A stretch of DNA of 64,000 nt from Planctomycetota bacterium (GTDB lineage: Bacteria > Planctomycetota > Planctomycetia > Pirellulales > Pirellulaceae), in the NCBI GenBank assembly GCA_014381825.1, contig JACNKX010000101.1:1-64000 (forward strand). The letters run 5' to 3'. Positions 43,396 to 53,649 of the stretch are shown here, piece after piece. The notes beneath the pieces were generated by a model that saw only the letters and a program-made list of their open reading frames with translations, ran no database searches and was not told where the DNA came from. How positions within the stretch are numbered: position 1 is the first letter of the stretch; every line of letters starts with the position of its first letter. The position numbers and the translations under genes are program-made.

Positions 43396-46300
43396 TTAAC
43401 GCGCCTGAAATCTCGCTGCTTTGTTGATTTCAAAGAAAGAGTCGCGATTGCCTGTGTTGCTATCGAGCACATTGCGCGCGATACGAGTTCCTGAGAAGTC
43501 TCTCCTTCCGCCAACGCCGTTCATGTAGTCCAACAGCAGTTTCGCAGGCTCCTCTCCACCTGCTATCTGGATGGCAGCAGCCCACTGACTCAGGGACTGC
43601 CTGTACTCAAGGATCTTCTCCGGTGAGCAATCCAACGTCTGGGCATTGTTGCCCTCAGCTTCGCCATGTGAACTCGAAATTACGATGGGGCTAGTCGAGT
43701 GTTCTGGTTCCGGCAGGATGGGACTCGCGTCGTAAAGTACGTCGGCGGCTGCCTGCACGAGCAGTTCTCTCACGGAGTGGACGGGCGATCCGCTTTTGGA
43801 GGCACTGTTCTGTACTGCCGTTCGTATCAACGAATCATTCAATTCGTTCCAGGAATTGCCAAGGTCTCGTCGAAGCCCAGCTACAACATCGACGCTGTCA
43901 ACACTATCTCCGTTGAAACCTAACGCAGCGACTAGCTCGTGATAGTCAACAACGGCATCGCTCGGCTCAACAATAGAGACCTCAAGATCTGCCGACGATT
44001 GCCTCGGAGGATTGATTGTCAGTCTAATCGTTTCTGCCTGGCCGGGCCGCAACGCTCCCGCCGAACCGCCAGAACTTGTGCCGATCAACATCAGCGAGTC
44101 CGCGACCATCACCGAGTCGTCCGGGCCTTGCAATTTCGTACCCAGAGAACCGTCAATGACGAAGAGCGGTGCTGAGACATCAATACTGCCAGCATTGCTG
44201 TACTGCAGAAAGACATCGAACGGGCGGCCCTGGCGAACGACCTCAGGAACCACTAGGTCAACTTCAATCAGCGAGTTTCCCCCGTTAGCTACAACAAACG
44301 AATCGATGGAACGTGTGGACTGTATTGTAGTGACGTAACTCGACTCACCTTGAGTTATGAAAGCGTTCTCCGCTTCGATTTCGTAGTCACCGACCGGTAC
44401 GTTAACGAGACTGAACTCGGCATAAACTCTATCGTTTCGAGTCTCCGTAACACTCCCCGTGGCGACGACGTTGTCGCTCGCATCAACCAGGCGGAACACG
44501 GTATCACGGCTAAATCCCGCGCCTACCACTTCCAAGGTCACCGAGCCTGCATTCCCTGCCGAAGCGGGTCGAAACTCGGAGATTCCGAACGGGGTTGTAG
44601 AAGCGCTGAGTGTCGCGTTCGCGGTTGAATCGTTCCCTAGCGAAGCTGCATAAGCGAGTACATAGAACGTCTCCTCGCCACCGTAGTGTTGTTGCATTTC
44701 GACATCGGCTCCTGGTCCTATCACGTTCGATTCGAAGTCGCTTCGTGTGGGGAGGCGGCCACGTGCGATGTAGAGTTCATTGATGCCCTGATCGTCCTCG
44801 TCGTTCAGCGAGATAAGAAGGTCGCTTCCGAGTTCATCGACCTCCGGAGTATTGAGAACGAAATAACGTGCCGTATCGCCCGGTGTGAATGCCACGTCAA
44901 TGGAACCGCCCAACTGAATCTCGGGGAGTTCGAGACGCACAAGCGTCGACGATGAGGCAACCGATGTATTGTTTCGAATATTGATTCCTTCAAACAGCGA
45001 AGCGTCGAAGTTAGTCCGAACGATGAGATAGTAAGAACCCCCTGAAACGATAGGTAGAGTGATGTCTGCGGACTTTGTATAGGCTTCGTTCGCACCTAGG
45101 GGCCCGGATTGGGAGAAGATCCCGAGCGAGACATCGTCGATTGACCACGCGGCGTCGGTTGATAGGAAGACAGAATCATTCCATACACCTCGTGCGACGT
45201 CTGAACCCAAGTTTCGGACGCGCCATTCGAGGCTTATCGATGAGCCAGTTGCCCCGAGGTCTGGGGCGGATGTATAGTCTGCTACAAGATCTACGTTCGA
45301 TGGTGCGGTTTCCGCGAACTCAAACGCACCCATGTCGGCAAAGGTGCCGTTCACCGTGGCTTGGCCCGTGTTTCCAACTCGCGGATCGTCGTAGCGTGGC
45401 GCGCCGGTGGCATCGACATCAGGTGCGGCAGTTCCATCGGCCGCATCAATCGCCGGACTTAGGTAGTCGAGCCGGTAGACGCCATTACTTGCATCAATGT
45501 ACTTCGGATCAATCGAGACATTGCCATTGCTGCCAACCGGATCAGGAAACCCGCGTGAATTGTCGCCACCAGGTGTGTAGAGGTTGGAGTAGCTGACGGT
45601 TGGGTCAGGATTGATGTCGTTGTCGATGGCAACGGCGATACTGTTGCTGATGATCGTGTTTACGACGTTCAAATCGCCACCATGCGCAAGCATACCGACG
45701 CGGTTATCATGGAAGGTGCTGTTGAGCACTTCGACATCAGCATCATTTGCCCACGAAACAACTCCTCTGTCCGCAGTTTCGATGACTGTATTGGTAACTG
45801 TGGTCAAGCCACCTTGTGTGAGCACGCCATCGAAGAATGCTTCGCTCAGGCGACTGTTCTTAACCTCAAGTGACGCAACCCCGGTGGTGCGGAGCATGCC
45901 CGACTGTTGCCAAAAACCTGTTGCACTGCCCCCGCCAAAGCTAATCTTGGTGTGGTCGAACCTTGCGGTTCCACCAGCAATGTGTACAGCAAGCCAATCA
46001 CCTGCAAAGGGCACCGCTTTATTGCCGTCGAAATTTGTATCACCTCCCACAGAATCGTCGTGAATCGACGTGATGTGGACTGGATTCGCCCTTGTTCCAT
46101 TAGATTCAAGGACTCCCCCGGATTCGACTGTCAGACTCGTCAGTTCATCGAATTTGACGACCGTTCCCGCATTGATGGTTACCGTGACGCCGCCGATGAT
46201 GGTGGCATCATCCTCCATGATGACGAGCCCGCCCCAAATGGTATCTGTGTCGATGTTGCCTGATACCCGAAAGATGTCCGCCAAAGTGAAATCTGCGAAG

Positions 46301-49300
46301 TACTGATCGCCGATTGCTTCACCACTTGTTCCATCGCGGTCTTGATCCAAAACGTTGCCACTGACATCCCGGAGTGTCGGGTTGAGTATTAATTCGTAAC
46401 GGCCTAACGCCGACTGTGTCGCGAACAAGACCTCGAGGGTCCTTGCATCTGGCCAATTCGAGTCGGCCAGCGGAATCACTTCGTCGTCTGGGCCGGTAAA
46501 GCTCGCGACCGCATCGGCAAGCACGAAGGATGCCGTGTCCATGTCTCGATCGAACTGCAACGTAATCCGATCAACCGTTCCCCCAAGGAAATTGTTCGGT
46601 GAGTGACTGACGACTTCCGGAGCAGTAATTGTCCAAGTAGCCGAGTAACGATCGTCAACAGCCTCACCACGCACTCCATCGCCGTCTTGATCTAAGGTAT
46701 CCCCGTTCGTGTTTAAAACAGCTGGCCCAAGCACTAACGAATAGTCACCTGCCTTTCCCTGCTCTGGGTACGAAATGACGACTCGGTTCGAATTGAGCCA
46801 ACGAAATCCAGTGACTGCGATTGACCCATCGGGTCCGGTAAAGCTCAGGACGTCTGTCGCGGGATCGAAGCTGGTGGTATCCATCTCCTCTCGGAAGGTG
46901 AACTCCACAGTACTGTGAGCACGCGTCACTTCACCTCGCGGCCAGTGTCGCGTTGGGCGGGGAAGACCACCGTACTCGTACGCGCCAATGTCGTAGTAAG
47001 TTGGTTCGCCGGCTCCAGTGTCGGGGACATCGGCTTTGTCGACTCGCCAGTTGAAATCGATGTCGTCCGCTGGCGCAGCTTCGCTCGTTGCTGCATCGAT
47101 TACAGGAGAATCAGGGTGGAGTTGATAGTCTTGTTTCTCGCGGTCAACGTACAACGGATCGACCGAGATGTTGCCACGCGTTCCAGTCCGGTCTTCCAGC
47201 CCGTCATAGTTCCGACTTCCTGGGTTAAAAACGTTGTTGAAGCTCGCGTCGAGAGTACCTTCGTTGGCCAGGATGATGCCGGCGGAAAAAGTGCGGCCAC
47301 CGTTATGTGTGACGAGATTATTCCGCAACGTGGCGGCTGCGCCATCGAGTCCGATACCTACAGCATTGTCCGCCACGGTGTTGTTGACCGCTAAGAACGT
47401 CGATCCGTCACTCGCGATGATCCCATGCAGCCGGTTGCTATGCATCAGCGAGTTCTCGATGGTTGCTTGCGCACGATTGACAAGCTGTACACCAAAATTG
47501 CCGGAGTCTCGAACGATCGTGTTGGCGATGTTTGCTTGGCCTCCGTTTACGTACACTTGCGTGCCAATAGCGCCAACTTGGCCACCGTAGCGAAGCTCGG
47601 CGAACTCAATCGAGTTGCCCGTACCCCTCAGTTCAATACGTCCCCAATCACCCGGGTTGCCTGTCGTCGGGGCGTTCGAGTTGTTTGCGTTTCCGCCGAT
47701 ACTGTCGTCTCGATATGACGTAATAACAATCGGCTGACCAGGAACACCGCGCGCGTTCAACTTGCCATCAAAGATCAGGTTGAAGTTCCGCCCTTTGATG
47801 ACTTGGCCAGGTCCGATGGTCAACGTCGCTCCAGCGGGGACTCGTGTTTCTCCCGCATCCAGATAGTACGTGATGCTGCCGTTGTCCCACACCGTCTCGG
47901 TGTTATCGGGTAACGAGCCCTTCGGCAGGAACAAGCCATTGATTCCGTTGCCACTCGTGGTGATTCGCTCAAGGATCGGACGCGAAGTCAAGTCCTGACG
48001 TGCTGCCCAAAAGCGATTCCCCTCGAACGTCACGTTGCTGATCGTGGGGGCACTCTGCACAATATCGAGACCTGCTTCACCTCCTAAGACGACGCTATTG
48101 CTGAGGGTTAGTTCGCTGTTGTCAACCAGAATCTGCCCCGGTCCTTCAAATCCCCCGTAACGCACCTCGACATGATCCAGTACATTCCCGACGCTCGTGC
48201 TGGTGAACTGTATGCCATGCCACCTTCTGAAACCGCCGACCGTTGGCGTTGCGCTGTTATTCGTGTTGCCTCCCGCCGTGTCGTCGAGGTCTGACGTGAA
48301 GACGACCGGTTCGTCCCCGGTTCCCAGGGCTTCCAGAGTTCCATTAACAATTAGCTCGTCGGCCGAGCGTCCTCCGTCGAACTTCACGACTTGATCCGCC
48401 ATCACCATCAGCTTCTTGCCTTCGGCCACCGTTACGTCACCGGCAACCAAGTAGGTTATGTCGCCGTCATCCCATTTGGTGTCTTCGTTAATTGTTCCGC
48501 CGTCAACAACCAGAGCATTCGTTCCATTGCCGGTAACGGTTACGGCTTGAATGTCGGGATCCGAGGTCAGATCCATGCGCGCAGCCCAAAACCTTTGATT
48601 CAGAAACGAGACGCCTCGCACGACTGGCTGAGCCTGCTGGATCTGCAGCCCGGTGATTCCATCGCGAATCACGCTGTTGGTGATCGCTAGCTCACTTTGA
48701 TCGACCAGAATCTGCGGTCCGGCGAAGCCTCCGTAGCGGACTTCTACGTGGTCCATCTGGTTGTCGATGCTGGTGCTGGTGAACTGGATGCCGTGCCAGT
48801 CACCGCTACGCCCGGTCGTCGGAGTCGTGCTGTTGTTGGTGTTCCCTCCCGTCGAGTCGTCGCGGTCGGAGGTGAAGACAATCGGTTGATTGGCTGTTCC
48901 AAGCGCCTTCAGTGTTCCGTTGACGATCAGCTCGTCCGCCGCTCCTCCGCCGTCGAACTTGATCACTTGCCCAGGCTCGATGGTTAACGTCTTGCTTTGA
49001 TCAACGGTGACATCACCGCCGATCCAATAGACAATATCTGGATCATCCCATTTGCTGTTCGAGGCAATCGTGCCGCCTTCGACAAACATGCCATTGATGC
49101 CGTTGCCGGAAATCGTCACGTCGCTGATCGCCGGGTCGGAAGGGAGATCCATCAATGCAGCCCAGTGGCGGTGGTTGATGACGGAGACTCTTTCCACAAT
49201 CGGGTTGCTTTGACGAATCAGCAAACCCGAGTCTCCATCACGAATGAGGCTGTCAGTCAGAGATAACGTGGCGTTATCGACGACGAGATGCCCTCCCACG

Positions 49301-49794
49301 CCAACGCCGCCGAACCGGAGTTCGACGTGAGCCATGTTGCCAGAACTGTCTGGTGCAAACTCGATGTTGCTCCATGCTCCGCGGAAGCCTTGTGAAGGCC
49401 CATCGCCATTAGTATCCAGGTCGTCCGCCGTACCCAATTCGCCATCAAATCCAGTGTCATCACGATCTGAAGTGAAGAGGATTCGATCCTGCTCAGTGCC
49501 AGTGGCATTCAGTGTTCCTTCCACCTGCATCTTGCGTGAGCGATTGAATTGAATCAGCGTTCCCGGTTCAATCGTCAGCGTAGATCCAGAAGGAACGCGC
49601 ACGTCGGCTGTTAAGCGGTGGACATCTTCTTTGCCCCACACGGTGCCATCGGGAACATCGCCCGCCCAGTTGACGACTGCCAACAGCATCCGCGGTTCGA
49701 GCTGCTCCAAGAAATGGATTCGTCGCTTGAGCCAATTTACCTTGGTATGTCTCTGCCTTGTTGTCCGTTTCCTTTGTCGTCTCTTGATGTACAT
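43396..49794 (-). CDS. Giant LEPR surface protein with beta-helix repeats and CARDB-like domains
   Basis: From ATG 49794 the protein has 2132 residues. A good GGAGG (minus strand, 49805-49801) supports this start over an ATG at 49914 inside the upstream gene. After a very basic N-terminus comes LEPRMLLA (32-39). The right-handed beta-helix region (about 40-1000) contains four copies of a 190-residue module (WDDxDITY, LTIEPGQVIKFDGG, VFTSDRDD, WHGIQFTSTS, HVEVRYGGF). Bacterial Ig-like modules, another beta-helix and CARDB-like domains follow. It ends FEINKAARFQAR-TAA in frame with the next coding segment. It is likely cell-envelope anchored and adhesive or structural. It lies 28 bp after the kinase stop codon. 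Confidence 0.85.
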   Translation of the reverse strand: MYIKRRQRKRTTRQRHTKVNWLKRRIHFLEQLEPRMLLAVVNWAGDVPDGTVWGKEDVHRLTADVRVPSGSTLTIEPGTLIQFNRSRKMQVEGTLNATGTEQDRILFTSDRDDTGFDGELGTADDLDTNGDGPSQGFRGAWSNIEFAPDSSGNMAHVELRFGGVGVGGHLVVDNATLSLTDSLIRDGDSGLLIRQSNPIVERVSVINHRHWAALMDLPSDPAISDVTISGNGINGMFVEGGTIASNSKWDDPDIVYWIGGDVTVDQSKTLTIEPGQVIKFDGGGAADELIVNGTLKALGTANQPIVFTSDRDDSTGGNTNNSTTPTTGRSGDWHGIQFTSTSIDNQMDHVEVRYGGFAGPQILVDQSELAITNSVIRDGITGLQIQQAQPVVRGVSFLNQRFWAARMDLTSDPDIQAVTVTGNGTNALVVDGGTINEDTKWDDGDITYLVAGDVTVAEGKKLMVMADQVVKFDGGRSADELIVNGTLEALGTGDEPVVFTSDLDDTAGGNTNNSATPTVGGFRRWHGIQFTSTSVGNVLDHVEVRYGGFEGPGQILVDNSELTLSNSVVLGGEAGLDIVQSAPTISNVTFEGNRFWAARQDLTSRPILERITTSGNGINGLFLPKGSLPDNTETVWDNGSITYYLDAGETRVPAGATLTIGPGQVIKGRNFNLIFDGKLNARGVPGQPIVITSYRDDSIGGNANNSNAPTTGNPGDWGRIELRGTGNSIEFAELRYGGQVGAIGTQVYVNGGQANIANTIVRDSGNFGVQLVNRAQATIENSLMHSNRLHGIIASDGSTFLAVNNTVADNAVGIGLDGAAATLRNNLVTHNGGRTFSAGIILANEGTLDASFNNVFNPGSRNYDGLEDRTGTRGNISVDPLYVDREKQDYQLHPDSPVIDAATSEAAPADDIDFNWRVDKADVPDTGAGEPTYYDIGAYEYGGLPRPTRHWPRGEVTRAHSTVEFTFREEMDTTSFDPATDVLSFTGPDGSIAVTGFRWLNSNRVVISYPEQGKAGDYSLVLGPAVLNTNGDTLDQDGDGVRGEAVDDRYSATWTITAPEVVSHSPNNFLGGTVDRITLQFDRDMDTASFVLADAVASFTGPDDEVIPLADSNWPDARTLEVLFATQSALGRYELILNPTLRDVSGNVLDQDRDGTSGEAIGDQYFADFTLADIFRVSGNIDTDTIWGGLVIMEDDATIIGGVTVTINAGTVVKFDELTSLTVESGGVLESNGTRANPVHITSIHDDSVGGDTNFDGNKAVPFAGDWLAVHIAGGTARFDHTKISFGGGSATGFWQQSGMLRTTGVASLEVKNSRLSEAFFDGVLTQGGLTTVTNTVIETADRGVVSWANDADVEVLNSTFHDNRVGMLAHGGDLNVVNTIISNSIAVAIDNDINPDPTVSYSNLYTPGGDNSRGFPDPVGSNGNVSIDPKYIDASNGVYRLDYLSPAIDAADGTAAPDVDATGAPRYDDPRVGNTGQATVNGTFADMGAFEFAETAPSNVDLVADYTSAPDLGATGSSISLEWRVRNLGSDVARGVWNDSVFLSTDAAWSIDDVSLGIFSQSGPLGANEAYTKSADITLPIVSGGSYYLIVRTNFDASLFEGINIRNNTSVASSSTLVRLELPEIQLGGSIDVAFTPGDTARYFVLNTPEVDELGSDLLISLNDEDDQGINELYIARGRLPTRSDFESNVIGPGADVEMQQHYGGEETFYVLAYAASLGNDSTANATLSASTTPFGISEFRPASAGNAGSVTLEVVGAGFSRDTVFRLVDASDNVVATGSVTETRNDRVYAEFSLVNVPVGDYEIEAENAFITQGESSYVTTIQSTRSIDSFVVANGGNSLIEVDLVVPEVVRQGRPFDVFLQYSNAGSIDVSAPLFVIDGSLGTKLQGPDDSVMVADSLMLIGTSSGGSAGALRPGQAETIRLTINPPRQSSADLEVSIVEPSDAVVDYHELVAALGFNGDSVDSVDVVAGLRRDLGNSWNELNDSLIRTAVQNSASKSGSPVHSVRELLVQAAADVLYDASPILPEPEHSTSPIVISSSHGEAEGNNAQTLDCSPEKILEYRQSLSQWAAAIQIAGGEEPAKLLLDYMNGVGGRRDFSGTRIARNVLDSNTGNRDSFFEINKAARFQAR
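47850..49620 (-). repeat. Tandem coding repeats (about 573-576 bp) in the giant surface gene
   Basis: Four diverged copies of a roughly 190-codon module lie head to tail. Landmarks such as the WDD-encoding ccatttggtgtc (near 48472) and ccatttgctgtt (near 49048) are about 576 bp apart. The copies share the segments VKFDGG, DELIVNGTL, FTSDRDD and HVEVRYGG. Each module is one stretch of beta-helix rungs. Confidence 0.7.
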
Positions 49795-49822
49795 CAGGGA
49801 CCTCCGGAGGGCTTTACACTCT

Positions 49823-52800
49823 CTAACTTCGGGCCGCGTGGTTTCCGTTTTCGGACGAATCGGCCACGCCCGTACCTTGGCCCTCTTCAAAGTTCCAATG
49901 CGCCACCAGGCCATGATTCAGGTCGCTGTTGGATGTTGCCGAAGCGCCCGTGGTCTCGCTTGGTGTTTGGGCTGCTTCGAACGTGCCGAAGTCGGAGATG
50001 ATGTCGCATTGGGGCAAAGCGGCTTTGAGGCGGAGAATGCCGTCGCGGGTGAGTTTCAGGCTACCCGTGAGCTCGAGCTCTTTCAAATGTTTCATCTCGG
50101 CCAGAGGTGTGAGCGCACCGTCGGTAAGATTTTGGTGTCCTTGTAGTCTTAACTCTCTCAAGTTGGAGAGCGACTTCAGATGAATCAACAGTGAGTCAGA
50201 TGAGTTAGCGGTATACCCTATGATCAAACTCGAAATGTTCGTCAGGAGTTCAACGTCCTGGGATTCAGCAAGTTTGCCATGTTTGATTTCTAATCTGTCC
50301 AGGTTCGGCAACTGTGCTAATGCCTTCGCGCTGTCATCGGTGAACATCGAGGCATCAATCTCAACGTACTCCAGGCTCGGAATTCGACTGAGGTTTTGAA
50401 AATCGGTTGGCTGAATCTGAGTTCCTTCTAAAACCAGGGATTTTAGGTTCGCAAGCCCGTTAAGGTGATCTAATCCCGCAGCTGAGATTTCGGTTTCCGA
50501 GACGCTGAGGTTTTGTAAGTTCGAAAGATGGGCCAGGTGTCGCAAACCGTCATCGGTGATCGGCGTTCCATTCAGAAAGAGCCATCGCAGGTGACTCAGG
50601 TTACGGAGATGTGCGAGTCCCGCGTCCGTAACATTAGTCTCGCTGAGTACGACCGACCCGATGAGACTCTGTTTGCCGATCCACTCGAGCGTCACATCGG
50701 TGATCGACGTGCTCCCCAGATTGAGGTCATTCAGACTGCTCAAGTTTCGGAGATGCGCGAGTCCCGCGTCTGTAACATTAGTATCATTGAGCGAGAGCCT
50801 ACCAGTGAGATTCAGTTTGCCAATGCGTTTCAGCGTCATATCGGTAAACCTCGCATTGCGAGTCAAGTCGATGGACACTATCCATCGTAGACGTTCGATT
50901 CCCGCCAGGTCATCGTCGGTGACCGACTCGCTACGTATGCTCCATAACTTATACGGTTCTGTCGGCAATTTGCTGAAGCTGTCACACGTGACACGGTGGA
51001 TTCGACCGTAGGCATCCACATATTCCAGGCCTACAATTCCCCCAAGCTTCAATACTCGCTCGGCGATCGTTCGATCCAGATCTGACTGCAGCCGAGAGTG
51101 GCTGCTGGCGGGCACTGAATCGGACGTGTCACTATCCCATTCGCGGATGCGTATGTTCCGGAAGCGGATGGTGCCGCTCCATGTCTGCAATGCGATTCGC
51201 GCTGGGCGTTTGACGTCGTGCAGGTAAGAGTGCTTGACCGGGTCCGTGCTGACGCGAGCCATCCAGTTATCACTGCCGATATCGCACACGACGACTTGCA
51301 CGTCGTTCAACCAGTGTTCGATGCGTTTTCCGCGGGACACGATCCGTGACGAATTCCACTCGCCGACGGGATAAGCTTGCAGCGACATCACAGGGTAAAG
51401 ATCCTGTAACACCCCCGAGTCGCTGCCGTTGCTCAACTGGTACTCCAACGCGGGACGCGGGACGCGTCCGCCGAACACCGTTTCGACATCTTCGCCAGCG
51501 TGATAGATCACGCCGCCATCGGTACCGTCTTGGACGAGCCATTCAAACTCCAGGTCGAACTCGCCGAACTTCCTTCGAGTCATGATGTGTTGTTTGCCAC
51601 CGGACCCAACAAGTTCTTGATCAACAATCTGCCACTCGTCCGGAATCGCCTCGTCCTCCAATCCTTGCCAAGCATCTACGGAAGTCCCGTCGAAGAGGAC
51701 TTGCCACTGTCTCGCTTCGGTATCAAGTTTGTCCGTCTTCGACTGAACGGGCGTCGCAGCTAACTGGTGTTCGTCGAACGGCGTTCCGCCTCTGGCCACC
51801 TGGACTTTGGCACCTTCCAGCAGCGTGACGCGCAGGTCCACCTGCTCGCCCTTGCCAACGGTAAACTCTTTGGTCTGAAACGTCGTGCCGCCCGCTGTGA
51901 TCTTCAGCGTATGCTCACCCGGCTCGATTTCGAACTCGCCGTGTTTGCCTTGGATGCGGTAGCGATCTTCTCCGCTGACGGCGACTTCGATCGATGGATC
52001 GGTGATCTCGATGCGAACCGTGCCATACTTGCTGGGCAGCAGCAGGATGATGGCCGCAAATAGCCCAATCATGCCCAGACTCGCCGCGACCATCATCGGC
52101 CACCGCGGCGGCTTGTTTCCTTTTGACTTAACCTGAGTACTCGGTTCTCGAAGAGGCGTGTCGGCGTGCGGCTTCGTTGGCACAGCTGCCACGGAGTCCG
52201 ACGACTTGAAGTCATTTGTCTCTGCGGAACTGCCGGTTTCCGGTGCCGCTGGTTCTGCGAGTGCGAGGTCTAATAACGCCCCTAAGTCACTCGTATTTGC
52301 GAAAAGTGTCAGAGCCTCAGCGACTTCTTGCGGTGTGGATGGACGAGTCTCTGGATCGCGGGAGATCATGCGATCAATCAGCTCGACTAGTTCGTTCGGA
52401 AGCTCCGGTCTTTTTTCGCCAATGGATGATGGAGTTTCATTTGCCAGCGCCATCATCATCTTGACTGGTGTGTCGTACTTACGCCTGGGAAATGGCGTTT
52501 CGCCGCAAAGCAGCTTGTACAGCGTTGCTCCCAACGAATAGATATCAGCACGGATATCGACCTCGTGGCTGTCGCCTCCTTGTTCGGGAGCCATGTACGC
52601 CAGCGTACCCATCATCTGTCCGGTGTTGGTCAGATCCTTCCCTTGATGCTGCTGTTCGTCTAACAGTGCCAGCCCCAAATCAAGGATCTTCACGGAAGGC
52701 TGAGCATCTCGACTAGCGAGCATCAAGTTCGATGGCTTGATGTCGCGATGAACCATGCCACACTCGTGTGCATGCTGCAGACCTACAGCCGCTTGACGGA

Positions 52801-53428
52801 CTATTTCACAGGCATCGGCGAAGCCTAACGGACCCATGCGACGAATAAGTTTCGAAAGGTCGAGGCCAGCAACATATTCCATCACGAGGTAATGTATGCC
52901 GCTCGCCTCACCGGCGTCGTGCGCGGACACGATGTTTGGATGGTGCAACGCCCCGACCGCTTCCATTTCGCGTTCAAAGCGGGCAATCGCTTTCACGTCT
53001 CGCATTCGTTCGACCGACAGCACCTTGATGGCGACGATCCGCTTCAGCTTGGTGTGCATCGCTTTGTACACCGCGCCCATACCGCCTTCGCCCAGTTTCT
53101 CCACGAATTGATAGGGCCCAATTTGTCCCAAGTCGGCCAGTGCGGGGAACGAGTCCTGGCCGGAAGCGAACGACGATTCGTGGCCGATGGCTCGAATCAG
53201 AGAGGCAGCGCGATCTAGCGCCGATTCGTATTGGTACGGGTCCTGCGGAGTGGGTCGCCGAAGTGCGGAAGCCAACGTGTCGCCCCCGTCGCCAATCGTG
53301 TCGATCATCGCGCGACACGATTCGCAGCTATTCAGATGTTCGCCAATCTGCTGCATTGGGTCTGGAGACGACTTGCCGGTGGCGAATTGAGTTAGTTCAT
53401 CGCGTGTCGGGCAGGTAACCGTTTGCAT
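49823..53428 (-). CDS. Ser/Thr kinase with ZAS-like N-terminus, DUF1080 and LRR, truncated in a LamG domain
   Basis: The 1201-residue protein begins with a zinc anti-sigma-like motif H31-x3-C35-x2-C38. The kinase domain (about 105-375) has GEGGMGAVY, K135, HRDIKPSN (227-234), DLG (250-252) in place of DFG, and APEQ. One membrane segment (about 445-465) follows. The outer part has a PEGA-like domain, a DUF1080 (3-keto-disaccharide hydrolase/concanavalin-like) domain (about 575-770) and leucine-rich repeats (about 850-1150, DTNVTDAGLAHLRNLSSL type). It ends GLVAHWNFEEGQGTGVADSS and about ten more residues, the first strand of a LamG domain, so a LamG domain was lost at the 3' end. It follows an ECF sigma gene. 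Confidence 0.9.
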   Translation of the reverse strand: MQTVTCPTRDELTQFATGKSSPDPMQQIGEHLNSCESCRAMIDTIGDGGDTLASALRRPTPQDPYQYESALDRAASLIRAIGHESSFASGQDSFPALADLGQIGPYQFVEKLGEGGMGAVYKAMHTKLKRIVAIKVLSVERMRDVKAIARFEREMEAVGALHHPNIVSAHDAGEASGIHYLVMEYVAGLDLSKLIRRMGPLGFADACEIVRQAAVGLQHAHECGMVHRDIKPSNLMLASRDAQPSVKILDLGLALLDEQQHQGKDLTNTGQMMGTLAYMAPEQGGDSHEVDIRADIYSLGATLYKLLCGETPFPRRKYDTPVKMMMALANETPSSIGEKRPELPNELVELIDRMISRDPETRPSTPQEVAEALTLFANTSDLGALLDLALAEPAAPETGSSAETNDFKSSDSVAAVPTKPHADTPLREPSTQVKSKGNKPPRWPMMVAASLGMIGLFAAIILLLPSKYGTVRIEITDPSIEVAVSGEDRYRIQGKHGEFEIEPGEHTLKITAGGTTFQTKEFTVGKGEQVDLRVTLLEGAKVQVARGGTPFDEHQLAATPVQSKTDKLDTEARQWQVLFDGTSVDAWQGLEDEAIPDEWQIVDQELVGSGGKQHIMTRRKFGEFDLEFEWLVQDGTDGGVIYHAGEDVETVFGGRVPRPALEYQLSNGSDSGVLQDLYPVMSLQAYPVGEWNSSRIVSRGKRIEHWLNDVQVVVCDIGSDNWMARVSTDPVKHSYLHDVKRPARIALQTWSGTIRFRNIRIREWDSDTSDSVPASSHSRLQSDLDRTIAERVLKLGGIVGLEYVDAYGRIHRVTCDSFSKLPTEPYKLWSIRSESVTDDDLAGIERLRWIVSIDLTRNARFTDMTLKRIGKLNLTGRLSLNDTNVTDAGLAHLRNLSSLNDLNLGSTSITDVTLEWIGKQSLIGSVVLSETNVTDAGLAHLRNLSHLRWLFLNGTPITDDGLRHLAHLSNLQNLSVSETEISAAGLDHLNGLANLKSLVLEGTQIQPTDFQNLSRIPSLEYVEIDASMFTDDSAKALAQLPNLDRLEIKHGKLAESQDVELLTNISSLIIGYTANSSDSLLIHLKSLSNLRELRLQGHQNLTDGALTPLAEMKHLKELELTGSLKLTRDGILRLKAALPQCDIISDFGTFEAAQTPSETTGASATSNSDLNHGLVAHWNFEEGQGTGVADSSENGNHAARS

Positions 53429-53649
53429 TTCACTACTTCCTTGGCCGGGATCAAATAATCCTTCGAGCTTCTATAAGGTTCAACGAAAGTACCTTACACG
53501 ACTTTTCTTGCGATTTCGGTGAATCTGCTCGACGGCGAGTTAACACACACCGTGTTAATGCTTTACGACCTCGGGGAATTCGAGTCAGGACTCTCAACGG
53601 GTGAGAAGAGTAGGCGCGAGCATCTCGCTCCAGCTAGGCCTCGGGCACC

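Noticed and set aside
49795-49914. Upstream ATG of the giant surface gene at 49914
   Set aside because: It would overlap the kinase gene, while ATG 49794 has a strong GGAGG at good spacing just before the basic LEPR signal.
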